From Pictodentalium vernedei (Eukaryota > Mollusca > Scaphopoda > Dentaliida > Dentaliidae), in NCBI GenBank assembly GCA_031216915.1, contig CM062289.1, positions 63,619,741 through 63,683,740 of the forward strand: DNA of 64,000 nt. The letters run 5' to 3'. The notes beneath the pieces are model-generated. The model worked only from the letters and a program-made list of their open reading frames with translations, was not told the DNA's origin and ran no database searches. How positions within the stretch are numbered: position 1 is the first letter of the stretch; the number at the start of each line of letters is the position of its first letter. The position numbers and the translations under genes were made by a program. Shown here piece by piece: positions 35,211 to 46,563 of the stretch.

Positions 35211-35832
35211 TCCACCAGTCTTCCAAGGGATGACTACTGTGGATGGAGATTCTTCTTCCCATGGGTTGACTAAGCCTAAGTCGGCAGTTCGCACAGTGTC
35301 GGTCATTGAGTCTATGGTTGGCCTGTCCCGTGAGACGCTGGGTATGTTATCTCTCGCGGACCATGTCGTCTCTGCCCTGTCTGAATATTTTCCACCAGGG
35401 GAGTTTGATGATGCTCAGGCGCTGTAACACGCCTGTAACACGGCTAATTTGGAGCTGGCATGCCGGGATGTGGTTTTGGATTCTTCTCCATCCCTTCCTT
35501 CTGAGCAGCGTGCTGTTCTGAGGTCTGCTTCTTTGGTTGGACCTCAGCTGTTCCATGGTTCTGTGGAAGCTGTCCGTGTTGAGGTTCTTCGTCAATCGAA
35601 GGACCAGCTTTTGCTACGACAGCTGGACCAACCTGCTGCTGCAGGTGGTGGTCATTCCAGGCCTGCCAAGCGTCCCACTGTGTCGGCGACGTCAGCCACA
35701 CCCTCGGCTCCGTCTGCTCCTTCTGCTCATAAGAAGCGCCGACATGGCCAGGCTCACTGACAGCCTCAGGGAGGAAGGTCTCAAAACTCAGTTGCTTCCC
35801 GAGGGGGTGGTTTCTCCTCTCGGGGGGCCTCG

Positions 35833-37471
35833 TTGAGGCTGCAAATGAAGGTCCTCAATTCGCCTCCAGTCGGGGGAAGGCTGTCGCTGTTTTTCGACCG
35901 TTGTGCAGAGATAACGTCGGGCACTTGGGTCCTCAATGTCATCCAATCCGGTCTGCGACTGTCCTTCCGTCGGCACCTCTGTTTATCTTGGGTGCCCCTC
36001 CCGGCTCAGGTCCCTTCCGATTCTATGTGTCGGGACATTCTGGTGCAGGAGATTGACAATCTCCTCTCCAAAGAGCGATCGAGGTGGTCAGGAACACCCT
36101 TTCACTGGGGTTTTACTCGAGACTTTTCTTGGTGCCGAAGAAAAATGGCCAGTTTCGTCCTGTCATCAATCTGAGTATCCTGAATGAGTCCATTATAGCA
36201 CCTCGTTTCAGTATGGTGACTTTCCGGTCGGTTCGACGTTCAGTTCATCAGGGTGACTTTGCGGCCAGTATCGACCTGAAGGATGCCTACATCCATGTAC
36301 CCATTCATCTGGCGTCACGAAAATACCTTCGGTTCTCGTTTCGGGCTTGAGTCTATCAGTTCAAAGCTCTCCTGTTCGGCTTGAACCTGGCTCCTTGGGC
36401 CTTCACCCGACTGATGTCACATATGCTTGCTTTTCACCGTACTCAGTCAGCTGTGACTTCGTCAGCTTATCTGGACCACATCCTCCAATGGCACCACAAT
36501 GCTGCTGTTCTGGAGTCCGATGTCCAGCGGTTGCTTGGCCTACTAGCATCGCTGGGTTTCAGAGTCAATCGCGAGAAGTCGGATCTCCTTCCTTCTCAGC
36601 AATTTCGCCATTTGGGAATGGATTTCGACACTCTTCACAATGGGGTGTCGGTTCCCAATGCTCGGGTGACGATTCTTTCCACCTTGACTCGGAACCTGCT
36701 CCAATCTTCCTCGGTCTTGGCCAGGACTTTCCTTCGGATGCTTGGCCTTTGCAGTTCGGCGACGGATCTCATTCCGCTCACTCGCTTGTTTGTCCGACCT
36801 CTCCAACACTTCCTCTTGGATCATTGGCATCCGAATTTAGATCCTCTGGACCTGGAACTTCCTATTCCTCGGTCCCTGCTTCATCACCTCCACCCTTGGG
36901 GCGATGTTCCCTGGTTGACACAGGGTGTCCTGTTGGATCTTCCTTCGGCCGATCGCATCCTTACTGCGGATGCCAGCAATCAGGGTTGGGGTGCGACGGA
37001 TCCTCTCGGTCTGTCTTCTCACAGCGAGTGGGACAGCGAGCAGGTGGGCCTTCATATCAAGCAGAAGGAGCTGCTTGCTCTTCTGTTGAGTTTTTGGCTT
37101 TGGATCTCTCACCTGATGGACCACATTGTCCTACTTCTTTCGACAGTGGTGGCCTACATACGGAATCAAGGAGGCACACATTCGATTCCCATGTATCGGC
37201 TATCTCGGGATCTTCTACTGTTGGCGCTCGGGTGACCATTCGGCACATTTCCGGGCATCTCAGTGTCCTAGCAGACTCCCTGTCCCGACGCGACAGTGTC
37301 CTTCCAACCGAATGGATGCTCCGTCGGTCGGTGTTTCAGGCGATTTGCAAGTGGTGGGGGCATCCACTGGTCGACCTTTTCGCCACTCGCTGGAATCATC
37401 AGGTAGAGACCTTTGTTTCACCTTGTCCAGATCCACTGGCATTTGCGGTAGATGCTCTGTCTCTGGACTAG
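35833..37471 (+). pseudogene. DIRS-A reverse transcriptase/RNase H (broken)
   Basis: Reverse transcriptase blocks occur in order over two frames: FLVPKKNGQFRPVINLSILN (~36125), DFAASIDLKDAYIHVPIHL (~36262), NLAPWAFTRLMSHM (~36384) and SSAYLDHILQW (~36462). The catalytic YxDD box reads YLDH, so its second Asp is lost. A stop at about 36350 splits the polymerase. The RNase H part follows (ILTADASNQGWGA at ~36957; IKQKELLALLLSFWLW; VAYIRNQGGTHSIPMYR), then HLSVLADSLSRRDSVLPTEW and the linker HPLVDLFATRWNHQVETF. This order is that of DIRS pol. Copy is non-functional. Confidence 0.9.
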
Positions 37472-37775
37472 ACAGGTTGGATCGGCTATGCCTTCCCTCC
37501 TGCACCGGTTCTTCCTTAAGTATTGGCGCTTGCAGTTGCAGGATTCGTGCTTGCAGTTGCAGGATCATTCTGATCACACCTCTGTCTCCACTGAGGGTGT
37601 GGATCAATCTGCTGCGGCCTCTGATGGCAGATCGGCCGTTTCCTCTACCTCTACGTCGTGATCTTCTTTCCCAGGGTCGTCCCAGGAAGTATCACAACAA
37701 CCTGGCGAGCCTGTCCCTTCACGCCTGTCTTTTATCAGGTTCTGTCTCCGACGTAGAGGTTTTTCGAGACCAACA

Positions 37776-38760
37776 GTGGAGTGCATTTCTGGTTCGCGGC
37801 GACATTCCACTGGCATGACTTATGCTGCTAAGTGGAAGGTTTTCTGCCACTGGTGTACAGCTCAAAATGTGGATTACCGTAATCCTTCAATCACTCAAAT
37901 TTTGGATTTTCTGGTCTACCTTTTTGACTCCAAGGGCCTCCAGCCTATTACGATAAAGGGCTATCGGTCTGTGCTGTCTGATACTTTCTCTTATGTGGGA
38001 AAGCGGTGCATCGGTCGTAATCTTTTTCTCTCCAAACTCATTTGGCACTTTTCTTTGAAGAGGCCTTGAGTTTTGTGTCTTACACCCAAGTGGAACTTGG
38101 CATGGGAGTTGCACTGTTTGGAGGGGGCGCCATTCGAGCCTTTATCTGAGATCGATATGCGTTTTCTCACCTATAAGACGACATTCCTTCTAGCGTTAGC
38201 TTCTGCCAGACGTGTCAGTGAGCTTCATGCGCTATCTGTTGATTCTGCTTTCTTCAGAAATGATGCTAACAGTGCCACCTTCACTACTGATTGCTCTTTT
38301 CTGGCCAAGAATCAACTGCCTGATTCTGTACCTCCTCCCATCTGCATTCGGGCTCTCCCTGCTGTCGATGGCCGGAGACCTCTTCTTTGTCCTGTTCGTG
38401 CGATCAAGACTTACATTAATCACACTCAATTCATTTCGAGGGGTCGGAAGAGATTCTTTCTGTCTCTCATTCCTAAGAGGCCGTCTATCTCTTCCCATTC
38501 TATTTCCAGGTGGATCTCTCTTGCAATCAAGCTGGCTTATTCCTGCTTGTCTGCTTCGGATCTTGTTTCGAACCATTTTAATGCACATGAGGTTCGTGCC
38601 AATTCTACATCCTGGGCGTTTGCCAGTTCTGTTTCGTTCCAGGATGTTATGAATGCGGCTTACTGGAGGAATGCTTCAACCTTCTCCTTTTATCTCCGCC
38701 ACCTTCAGCAGCAATCCAAGGACCTTTATTCTTTAGGCCCTCTCGTTGCTGTTCAGGCTG
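37776..38760 (+). pseudogene. DIRS-A tyrosine recombinase (one in-frame stop)
   Basis: The N-terminal SAM-like part reads TYAAKWKVFCHWCTAQNV and LVYLFDSKGLQPITIKGYRS. The catalytic part has Arg in ASARRVSELHAL, His-x-x-Arg in AHEVRANSTSWAF, and the Tyr region AYWRNASTFSFYLRHLQQQ. This recombinase inserts the circular cDNA in DIRS elements. A single TGA at 38067-38069, where DIRS-B has CGG, interrupts an otherwise continuous frame, so decay is mild here compared with gag and pol. Confidence 0.9.
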
Positions 38761-38946
38761 TGGTCTTTTATCGAGTTTGTGCTCTGCTCAGCCTTGTTCT
38801 TTTCAGGTGCCTTCTCTCTTTCTTCCTTACAGGTTTCTCTATTATTCTCTGCCCTCCTTGCTTTTCTTTCTGCTGCTCTTGTTGGTATTGGTTATGTGAT
38901 TCACCTCCTCCTATTGAGGATTCACCTTCTCCTATTGTTTATTCAA

Positions 38947-39045
38947 CCAATTGTAAATAATTGTGAGTAGGTTGAAAAGAAATTAAAATTTTTTAGTAAA
39001 TTTTGTTTCTTAACATACCTACCACAATTGTTTACCGGAGGCCCA
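38947..39045. repeat. DIRS-A internal complementary region
   Basis: GTGAGTAGGTTGAAAAGAAA is the complement of the left end at 21264-21285. AAATTTTGTTTCTTAACATACC to CACAATTGTTTAC (with a short overlap) is the complement of the right end at 39287-39339. Confidence 0.85.
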
Positions 39046-39116
39046 CCCTCCTTGGGGATATCTTTGATATCAATGCCTCCCCGCTAAATCACAAACGTCT
39101 CGTCGGCGGAAATACG

Positions 39117-39339
39117 GAATTGACACAAGAGGTGTGCAGAGAGAGTACCTGTAATGTCGAGCGCCGGTCTCGCTCGACCCTTTTTTTTGCTTTTGCACTC
39201 TATTACTTTTCCAACTTGTTTGGAAAAATTTCTTAAGCTTAAGTTAGTTCCGAAGTAGGGCTTGCACTTACGTTACAGCCAATTGTAAACAATTGTGGTA
39301 GGTATGTTAAGAAATAAAATTTACTAAAAAACTTTAATA
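39117..39339 (+). repeat. DIRS-A right inverted terminal repeat and terminus
   Basis: Reverse complement of 21283-21515, including GTCGAGCGCCGGTCTCGCTC and AGTTCCGAAGTAGGGCTTGC. It ends ACAATTGTGGTAGGTATGTT...TTTAAT at ~39339. Confidence 0.85.
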
Positions 39340-39745
39340 TTATATGGCAAACCAATGTTTTCAGCAGGGCAAATTTCCCATAATGTAGTTGAAACTTTAA
39401 CCACTCTATGAGCTCTGTCAAACAAGGTATAGTTGGTTGAATATGTGTCCTACAAGTGCAAAATAGTGTCATAGAAGAGATTTCCAGGTGAAGAAAATGG
39501 TGAGGAGACAGATTTTCCATGACGAGGGAGGTGCCTGAGAAACAAGAATTTTTTAATAGACTTTTCCTGAAATATCCTAAATTTGGTCAACATCACAGGG
39601 AAAATAAAATCAGTTGGAATCAGAAATTTAACTACTTACACTATTATGTGGCAAACCAACATTTTCAGCAGAGCAAATTTCCCATAATGTAGTTGAAAAT
39701 TTAACCAACTATATCTTGTTTGACAGAGCTCATAAGGTAGAGTTG
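39340..39745 (+). repeat. direct repeat pair flanking DIRS-A
   Basis: TATGGCAAACCAATGTTTTC...CCCATAATGTAGTTGAAACT at 39343 recurs at 39645 (TGTGGCAAACCAACATTTTC...CCCATAATGTAGTTGAAAAT). The second copy also carries CAGTTGGAAT, like the left flank of DIRS-A. The insertion target was therefore a repeat. Confidence 0.65.
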
Positions 39746-39754
39746 GTTAAATAT

Positions 39755-39990
39755 TTGTCCTCCCTGTTGGAACCCTGGGAAATGAAGCAGTGCTTGTTTA
39801 CTGTGGTAAAGAAGCTCTGTTTCACTGGTAAAATAGGACCCAGGCACTGATGCTTGGGGTGCTTGTCCTCTAAAATAGGCAACATGGGGTATAAACGATT
39901 GACTGACCTTGACTTTATCTCCATGTTGTGGTCATGATTAACCATTGTGCAGAAGTATGTGACATTAAACACTAATAAATAAATAAATAT
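39755..39990 (+). mobile_element. SINE/LINE-tail repeat
   Basis: GGAACCCTGGGAAATGAAGC, CTCTGTTTCACTGGTAAAAT, AGGACCCAGGCACTGATGC, GGTATAAACGATTGACTG and TGTGACATTAAACACTAATA then AATAAATAAATA. It is the longest copy of this family in the window. Confidence 0.65.
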
Positions 39991-40110
39991 ATATATTCAT
40001 CCTACAAGTGCAAAATTGTGTCATAGAAGAGACTTTCGGGTGAAAAAAAGGTGATGAGGCAGATTTTCAATGATGAGGGAGGTGTCTGAGAAACAAGAAA
40101 TTTTTTTAAA

Positions 40111-40816
40111 TAATTTTTTGAATAAATTTTTGTAGGAATGTTTAGTAAAATGGAATACATCACATACAGTACGGGTTTTTTTCTCGTGCAGAAATTATGC
40201 AAATTAGATGAATTTTGATTTATTTAGTGCTACTTATACACTGTAAGTGCACATGTCAATATGGCTCGGGCTAGAGGCTATATTTATCAATCGATCTTCA
40301 CGAAACTTCTTGGGTACCTTTGTTATTACTTTGGGACGAGAACGAGTGTTTCTGGGTGCGGTCCAAAATTCAAGATGGCTGCCAGTGGCCATTTTGTACC
40401 GAAATTAGGTCCAATCAGTTTTTTGTCATAACTTCTATACAGCTCGTATTTATGAACTGATCTACACGAAACTTCTTGGGTACCTTTGTTTTCACCTTGG
40501 GACAGGAATGAGTGTGTTTTGGGGTGCCTTTGTTATCACTGTGATTTGAGAACAAATATTTTTGGGGTTCAGTCAGACCCACTCTGGGACTCAAAAGATT
40601 TCTTTTCTATTTAGCATCTGACTGTCACCCACCTTTACAATACTTTACCTATACATTTGTTACAGGCTACGGCCAGTATTTATGTACAGACCGTTACAAT
40701 ACTTTATATATGTACATGTGTTATCAGGTCATTGCCTAGATGTTTGTCATTGCTGTGTCACATACTATACATGTACATGTCTTGACAAGTTGAGCTACAG
40801 TGTCATTGACACTTTT
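40111..40816 (+). mobile_element. 3' fragment of a T3/T5-type element
   Basis: It opens inside a repeat unit (GAATAAATTTTTGTAGGAAT) and ends TTGACAAGTTGAGCTACAG plus AGTGTCATTGACACT and TTTTATTG. The 3' 350 bp are nearly identical to the end of T5. The head hairpin is missing. Confidence 0.8.
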
Positions 40817-41230
40817 ATTGCTTTATTCACCTAGTAGGGTGATAAATTTTCCCCATAGGTTTAACACTGAAAGAATTTATTCCAAAAGTAGAGACAGTCT
40901 TGTTGACCTCTGACCTCTACTGCATTCATGTAGTATAATTACCAGTTCAATTGTTGTTTTCTTTAAACCTTTTTGAAAGTATTACACAATAAAAGTAGAA
41001 AACATTACACATTCTTCATTTAATAAAGGATTTTTGCAAGTTTAGCTCAGGTTTGTAGGGGAATCATTTTTGGACAGAAATGTATCACTGAGCCTTTTTT
41101 ATTTTTGTTAATAATGCTTGTCATCGAATTGGATCTATGTGCTCCTCACTTCTCGCTGTGTTTTGAAGCGACTAACAGCATGATTTGGCCCTGACTGCCC
41201 TTTAAAAGATTTATGGGATAAAAAAAATAA

Positions 41231-41331
41231 ATGTATAGTGTTTTCAAGTAAAAAATTTATTCTACTTGTAGAATTAAGAATCATTCTTAATCCTACTCGT
41301 AGAATAAATTTTTTACTTGAAAACACTATAC
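41231..41331. repeat. palindromic element, ~48-bp arms
   Basis: TATAGTGTTTTCAAGTAAAA and TTTTACTTGAAAACACTATA are the outer arms. They meet near GAATTAAGAATCATTCTTAATC. The hAT element at 41340 begins a few bases to the right. Confidence 0.8.
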
Positions 41332-42431
41332 GTTTATTCTAGTGCTGCCGCAGCTATTCGGATAACCGGTTAACCTGTGGTTAAAACTTTGACCGGTCAA
41401 GAAAATGTTTTAACCGGTTAACCTTACATTCACTATACTCACCGTATATGTCCGTGTATAAGTCACCCCCGTGTATAAGTCGCACACCAAACTCACACCT
41501 GGAATTCCTCCCTTTTGCCTAAAGCCCATGTATAAGTCGCACCCCCCATTTTTAAATATATGCAGTCAAAAAGAATTAGTTGCAAGTTACGTTTTGCCAA
41601 TTTGCGTCAGTTTGGGATGCAACGGAAATAGGTAAGTTTTGAAGAGTTACCACGTGGTGAATAAGATAAAAGAATAAAGGAAAATTATTACTAAAGATTT
41701 AAAAAATACTCGCATTTATTTGTTTTTCGTTGTTTGTTTATCACCCGAATGTCTTTCTTCATCCCTGTCAAGAAAATCCAATGCTCGTTTGTGACTGAAA
41801 GTTTATAGTTTCAGAATCAGAGCACCATTTGCGCCGTAACCTGTGCAGTTGTGATTAAGTTGGTTTTTCTGGAACGCGAGAATGTTCCAGAAAAACCAAT
41901 AAAAATACAACAAATGCGCAGGTTACAGCGCAAATTGTTTTCAAATTGTTGTCCCACTTAAGCATTGTTGGTGCTATTGAAACTAACTTTACCTGGTGCA
42001 CGTGTGCGTAATTTTTAACCGGACATTACACATCAGTGAATTGGAGTTCATGGAATAAATAAATATGTCTCTCCAGGTATTGCTGGCAAACATTTAATGT
42101 GTTATTATTTATTTTTTCGTTGTTATTTTGATGATTTTGTATTTTTTATGGTTTCATCCATATTGGCCCCACAAACCTGTTGATTTCCGGTACACGCACT
42201 GATGTAAACACATGGGCGATTGAACAACAACGACTAAATAGAATACTTCTTTATTATTATTTATGGTCAATGTAAATAACATTGGCCGGCCCGATATAAT
42301 AGTTACAGTTGAAGCAAGAACACACTACAAATATAGGTACCTTAAATGCGGTTAACCACGGTTAACCATGGTCAAACACGCTGGTTAACCGGTCAGAAAA
42401 AAGTCTTAACCGCGGCAGCACTAGTTTATTC
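41332..42431. mobile_element. 1.1-kb hAT-like non-autonomous element (copy 1)
   Basis: 8-bp duplication GTTTATTC at 41332-41339 and 42424-42431. Ends TAGTGCTGCCGC and GCGGCAGCACTA; just inside are GGTTAACC-rich sub-repeats at both ends (CCGGTTAACC). The interior has repeated GTGTATAAGTCGCACCC (probably another transposon end) and the inverse pair CGCCGTAACCTG / CAGGTTACAGCG. No coding frame. Confidence 0.9.
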
Positions 42432-44373
42432 TATATTTCTCATTAAGCCGCAAACAAGCAACTTACAAATAGAAGTTATTACAACAATAGCATTGCTCAG
42501 TGAGTACTAAGTTACCCACATCGACCAACAGTGTTTTTACAGCAGTTTAATGGACAATGGGAATTTTCTGTGTTTCAGACTTTTTGCACAAAGAAGGCAG
42601 GTAAAGCTAGTGCTTGGGAGAATGTTAGCTAATAATATATGTTGAGACTATTTCAGGTACGGGTATGAAGTTTATTGATAAAAACAAACAAACTAATATG
42701 CCCCACGAGTCTTAAAACCCTGTCCAGACCTTCATTTTAATGCCGCGTGATCGCTATCACGCGCCATCGCTCGTGCAATTAAAATTTGCGGCGAACAATC
42801 AATCGTGCGCATCGAAAAAAAAGCAGTTACTTTTTTAGTTTACATCAACAATGTCAGTTTCAGAAACTGAGACTGTAAACACTAGGACTGCCTTGACTAT
42901 TTGATTAATCGAATAACCATCATGAGGTGCTATAGGCTACTATTATTTTTCATTGTCGACTATTTTTCTTAGCTGTATACATCATTCCACTGTGATAATA
43001 TTAGTCAGTGAAGGACACGTAACGTGTCTTGGAACCTGTTATCCTTCGTATTCATTGTTTATTTCACGAAAATAGGCAGTAATTTTGACTTTACCCTCGC
43101 ATATTATTTCATGAAATGAACGTTGTCATACCTAAACTCTGTTCTAGATCAAGGTGTTGTGAACAAATTGTTGATAATTCATGTTAATTTTTGCCATTTT
43201 AATTTTTAAATCCGATAAATTTAATATCGATGTGGAATTTATTGACACTAAATTTCTGAACGAATGTCCATACTTTGAAGTGTTAGCATCATGTGACAGT
43301 GACTGACACAAAGTCGATTACGTCATTGAGGAATTCCTGGTAAACCGTAGTATTTAGATGACCCGATTAGCTGGAATAAACACTGTGTGTTATATTCCTT
43401 GCAATTTTCATTCAGTTTCTAGATCCCCAAATGAAAACTTCATAGTCCAGGTGGTGCTTTGCTTTTCACTTGTGTTGTCAGGATTTTGAACTGCATTTAC
43501 CTGTACCTCGCTAAATATTCCACTGTATTATGCCTAAAAGTTAGAAATTTAATGGTAAGAAATTGTAGTGTTTGTATCATTAAACCAATTTGCACCTTAT
43601 TTCAGTGCTTTATATTATTATTTTGTATTTGCATCTCCTTTTTGTGCCCTACGAGGTGTTTTTCCAATTCGGCGTGCCACCAAAGAAACCGAGCGCATTG
43701 GCGTCATCTTGGGCATGCGATGTATAGCATGCCTGGATTTTTTAAAAATGAAGATCTGCTGTCTGTTTGTTGATACATGGCATAGTCCAAGGTCAGAAGC
43801 CAGGTAATATCTTGCTGTTCATCGTTTGTCCGATGAGTGAAAACAAAACTTCCTGTTTCTTTAATCAGCTGTTAGATTGAATTGTTCTGTTTTTTTAAAC
43901 GAAAACTATTATGTTTTATATCGTGTGCTAAAAACAAATGTCGTTTGAGATGATATACCGGTATTCCCATAGAATGGACGATATTCAACCGGAGAAGATT
44001 TCAATACCGATATTACCAGTATATTGAAATATCGTACAGCCCTATCAGCAACCTAAAAGTATACTTGTAAAAATCACCTTTCTGGCTCTTCTTCCTGTCA
44101 CTGTGGCAAACATGAAACAACCGAACACTGCCTGTTAACCTTCCCACCCTTCTGTCCTGCAAGGAAGTTGACACTGGGAACTTTTGAAATTAATGTTGAC
44201 ACTCTCATATATGGAAACAAACTCTTCTCACAGTCGCAAAACCAATTAACTTTTCACTTGTTTCATCAGTTCTTGTCAAAAAGACAAGAAATTCCCTTAC
44301 CTTGTTTATTTCTCTTGTTAATTCCTTGGGATATATATCTATCCACTGTCACCAGCCCTCCTTACAATGGGTC
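42432..44373. other. non-coding; hAT fragment near the right
   Basis: No gene recognised. At 43955-44045 ATACCGGTATTCCC...GAAATATCGTACAGCCCTA is the right end of a hAT element related to the one at 47852. A short frame at 43568-43807 has no recognisable family. Confidence 0.45.
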
Positions 44374-44590
44374 TACAGTACAAGTCAAAATAAGTTGTAG
44401 AATAACCACTATAAACCATGTATCTTTCTCTTCATACACTGATAAGACCAGAATCTGACATCATTTGTTGGAAAGCTCTCATTGAGGGCTTTCCAGAAAA
44501 TGATGTCCGATTCTGATCTTATCACTGCAGGAGCAGCAGTATTCTTAGTTTATTGTGGTTATGCTACAATTTATTTTGACTTGTACTGTA
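44374..44590. mobile_element. TA-flanked MITE with long hairpin
   Basis: TACAGTACAAGTCAAAATAA at left and TTATTTTGACTTGTACTGTA at right. The inner hairpin arms are AGACCAGAATCTGACATCAT and ATGATGTCCGATTCTGATCT around AAAGCTCTCATTGAGGGCTTT. Confidence 0.85.
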
Positions 44591-45130
44591 TGTTCTCTGG
44601 TCGCATGAGCACTATTCGGAATACTTGAACCAAAGAATCTTCATCTCTCACCAGTCTATATTATATCATCTGCACTCCCCCACACCCAGTGTGAAGTACA
44701 CCCTCGTATCTCGTCCTATACAATATCAGGTCCAGTGCCTTTGCTTCTTGGCTTGCCCCTCATGATAAGGCTTGTCTGTCTGGTCTGGATTGTGTCTTTC
44801 AACAACACCCCTCTTTGGAGCGCTCTGCAATGCACATCTCATTGTTCCATGTACACTTCCTTCTATGTACAAGTTCAACATGCGTACCAGTAGAATCCAA
44901 CACTGTGTGTGAGCAGTGACGGATCCAGGATTTTTTCTAGGGGGGGGGGGGGGGGGTGGGGGGTGGGCAAACCGATATAACGCAAGAAATTCCTATCAAG
45001 CATTTTATCATACAATCAACATGTATTTTGTCTGTATTAACTCAGCAACTGTCGTGTAAAAGACCCCCTGATACAGATTATTCGTCTATATTCTAGACTT
45101 ATCCCCAAGATATTGTAAGATAAACAGATT
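44591..45130. other. non-coding with G run at transposon-like end
   Basis: AGTGACGGATCCAGGATTTT runs into a G tract at 44941-44956. No gene recognised. Confidence 0.45.
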
Positions 45131-45290
45131 ATTACCATTATGTGGATGTACAAAATGTGTATCGGAGTCGAGCTCCCGTTTCAAAGGGCAGATCACGACT
45201 AGATCTACCCACTAGTCGTGATCTTCCCCCAGGAACCGGAGCGAGACCCAGATACATATTTTGTACATACACATAATGGTAATAATCTCT
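45131..45290. repeat. foldback element
   Basis: ATTACCATTATGTGGATGTA and TACATACACATAATGGTAAT are the outer arms. AGATCACGACTAGATCTACC / CACTAGTCGTGATCT are the inner ones. Confidence 0.75.
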
Positions 45291-45490
45291 ATGTAAGCAA
45301 CCCCTATGGCTTAGTAACGTTTGATTCTTCGGGGGTGTCATAATTAGTATGATGACAAGTTTTTAAACATATAACCCTGCTTATCGCACGCTAGGTGTTA
45401 TATAACTATTATTATTGTAAACAACACGATGTTCCGGATTCCCTAAGCTGTAATATTCAATGCAATTATTACATGCAATCAATCACCAAT

Positions 45491-46563
45491 TAGTGCTGCC
45501 GCAGTTATCCGGATAACCGGTTAACCTGTGGTTAAAACTTTGACCGGTCAAGAAAATGTTTTAACCAGTTAACCTTACATTCACTATACTCACCGTATAT
45601 GTCCGTGTATAAGTCGCCCTTGTGTATAAGTCGCACCCCAAACTCACACCTGGAATTCCTCCCTTTTGCCTAAAGCCCATGTATAAGTCGCACCCCCCAT
45701 TTTTAAATATATACAGTCAAAAAGAATTAGTTGCAAGTTACGTTTTGCCAATTTGGGGCAGTTTGGGATGCAACGGAAATAGATAAGTTTTGACGAGTTA
45801 CCACGTGGTGAATAAGATAAAAGAATAAAGGAGAATTATTATTAAAGATTTAAAAAATACTCGCATTTATTTGTTTTGCGTTGTTTGTTTATCACCCCAG
45901 TGTCTTCATCCCTGTCAAGAGAATCCAAAGCTCGTTTGTGACTGAAACTTCATAGTTTCAGAATCAGAGCACCATTTGCGCTGTAACCTGCGCAGTTGTT
46001 GTGATTAAGTTGGTTTTTCTGGAACACGAGAGCGTACAACAAATGCGCAGGTTACAGCGCAAATTATTTTCAAATTGTTATCCCACTTACCGGTAAGCAT
46101 TGTTGGTGCTATTGAAACTAACTTTACCTGGTGCACGTGTGCGTAATTTATAACCGGACATTAAAAAATATTACACATCAGTGAATTGGAGTTCATGGAA
46201 TAAATAAATATGTCTCTCCAGGTATTGCTGGCAAACATTTAATGTGTTATTATTTATTTTTTCGTTATTTTGATGATTTTGTATTTTTTATGGTTTCATC
46301 CATATTGTCCCCACAAACCTGTTGATTTCCAGTACACGCACTGATGTAAACACATGGGTGATTTAACGACAACAACTAAATAGAATACTTCTTTATTATT
46401 ATTTATGGTCAATGTAAATAACATTGGCCGGCGCAATATAATAGTTACAGTTGAAGCAAGAACACACTACAAATATACATGTGTAGGTACCTTAAATGCG
46501 GTTAACCACGGTCAAACACGCTGGTTAAACAGTCAGAAAAAAGTCTTAACCGCGGCAGCACTA
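45491..46563. mobile_element. 1.1-kb hAT-like element (copy 2)
   Basis: Over 90% similar by eye to 41340-42423, with identical ends (TAGTGCTGCCGC / GCGGCAGCACTA). The flanking octamers TCACCAAT and GAAGTTGT do not match, unlike copy 1. Confidence 0.85.

Larger units (their letters stand above)
21264..39339 (+). mobile_element. DIRS-A: DIRS-type retrotransposon split by insertions
   Basis: The left terminus (CTTTCTTTTCAACCTACTCA) and an inverted terminal repeat of ~230 bp at 21283-21515 are mirrored by 39117-39300. The coding part is at 33487-38760 and the internal complementary region at 38947-39045. DIRS elements use reverse transcriptase, RNase H and a tyrosine recombinase, and insert from a circle without target duplication (known). 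Both flanks resemble the repeat at 39586-39740, supporting a single insertion. About 12 kb of other elements lie in its leader, so the span is ~18 kb. All coding regions carry stops or shifts. Confidence 0.8.

Noticed and set aside
43568-43807. Open frame with Cys-rich end (LGMRCIACLDFLK)
   Set aside because: No recognised family, no splice support, and the DNA around it is transposon debris.
45491-46563. Duplication of the whole 41.2-46.6 kb region
   Set aside because: Only the hAT element itself is shared; flanks on both sides differ.
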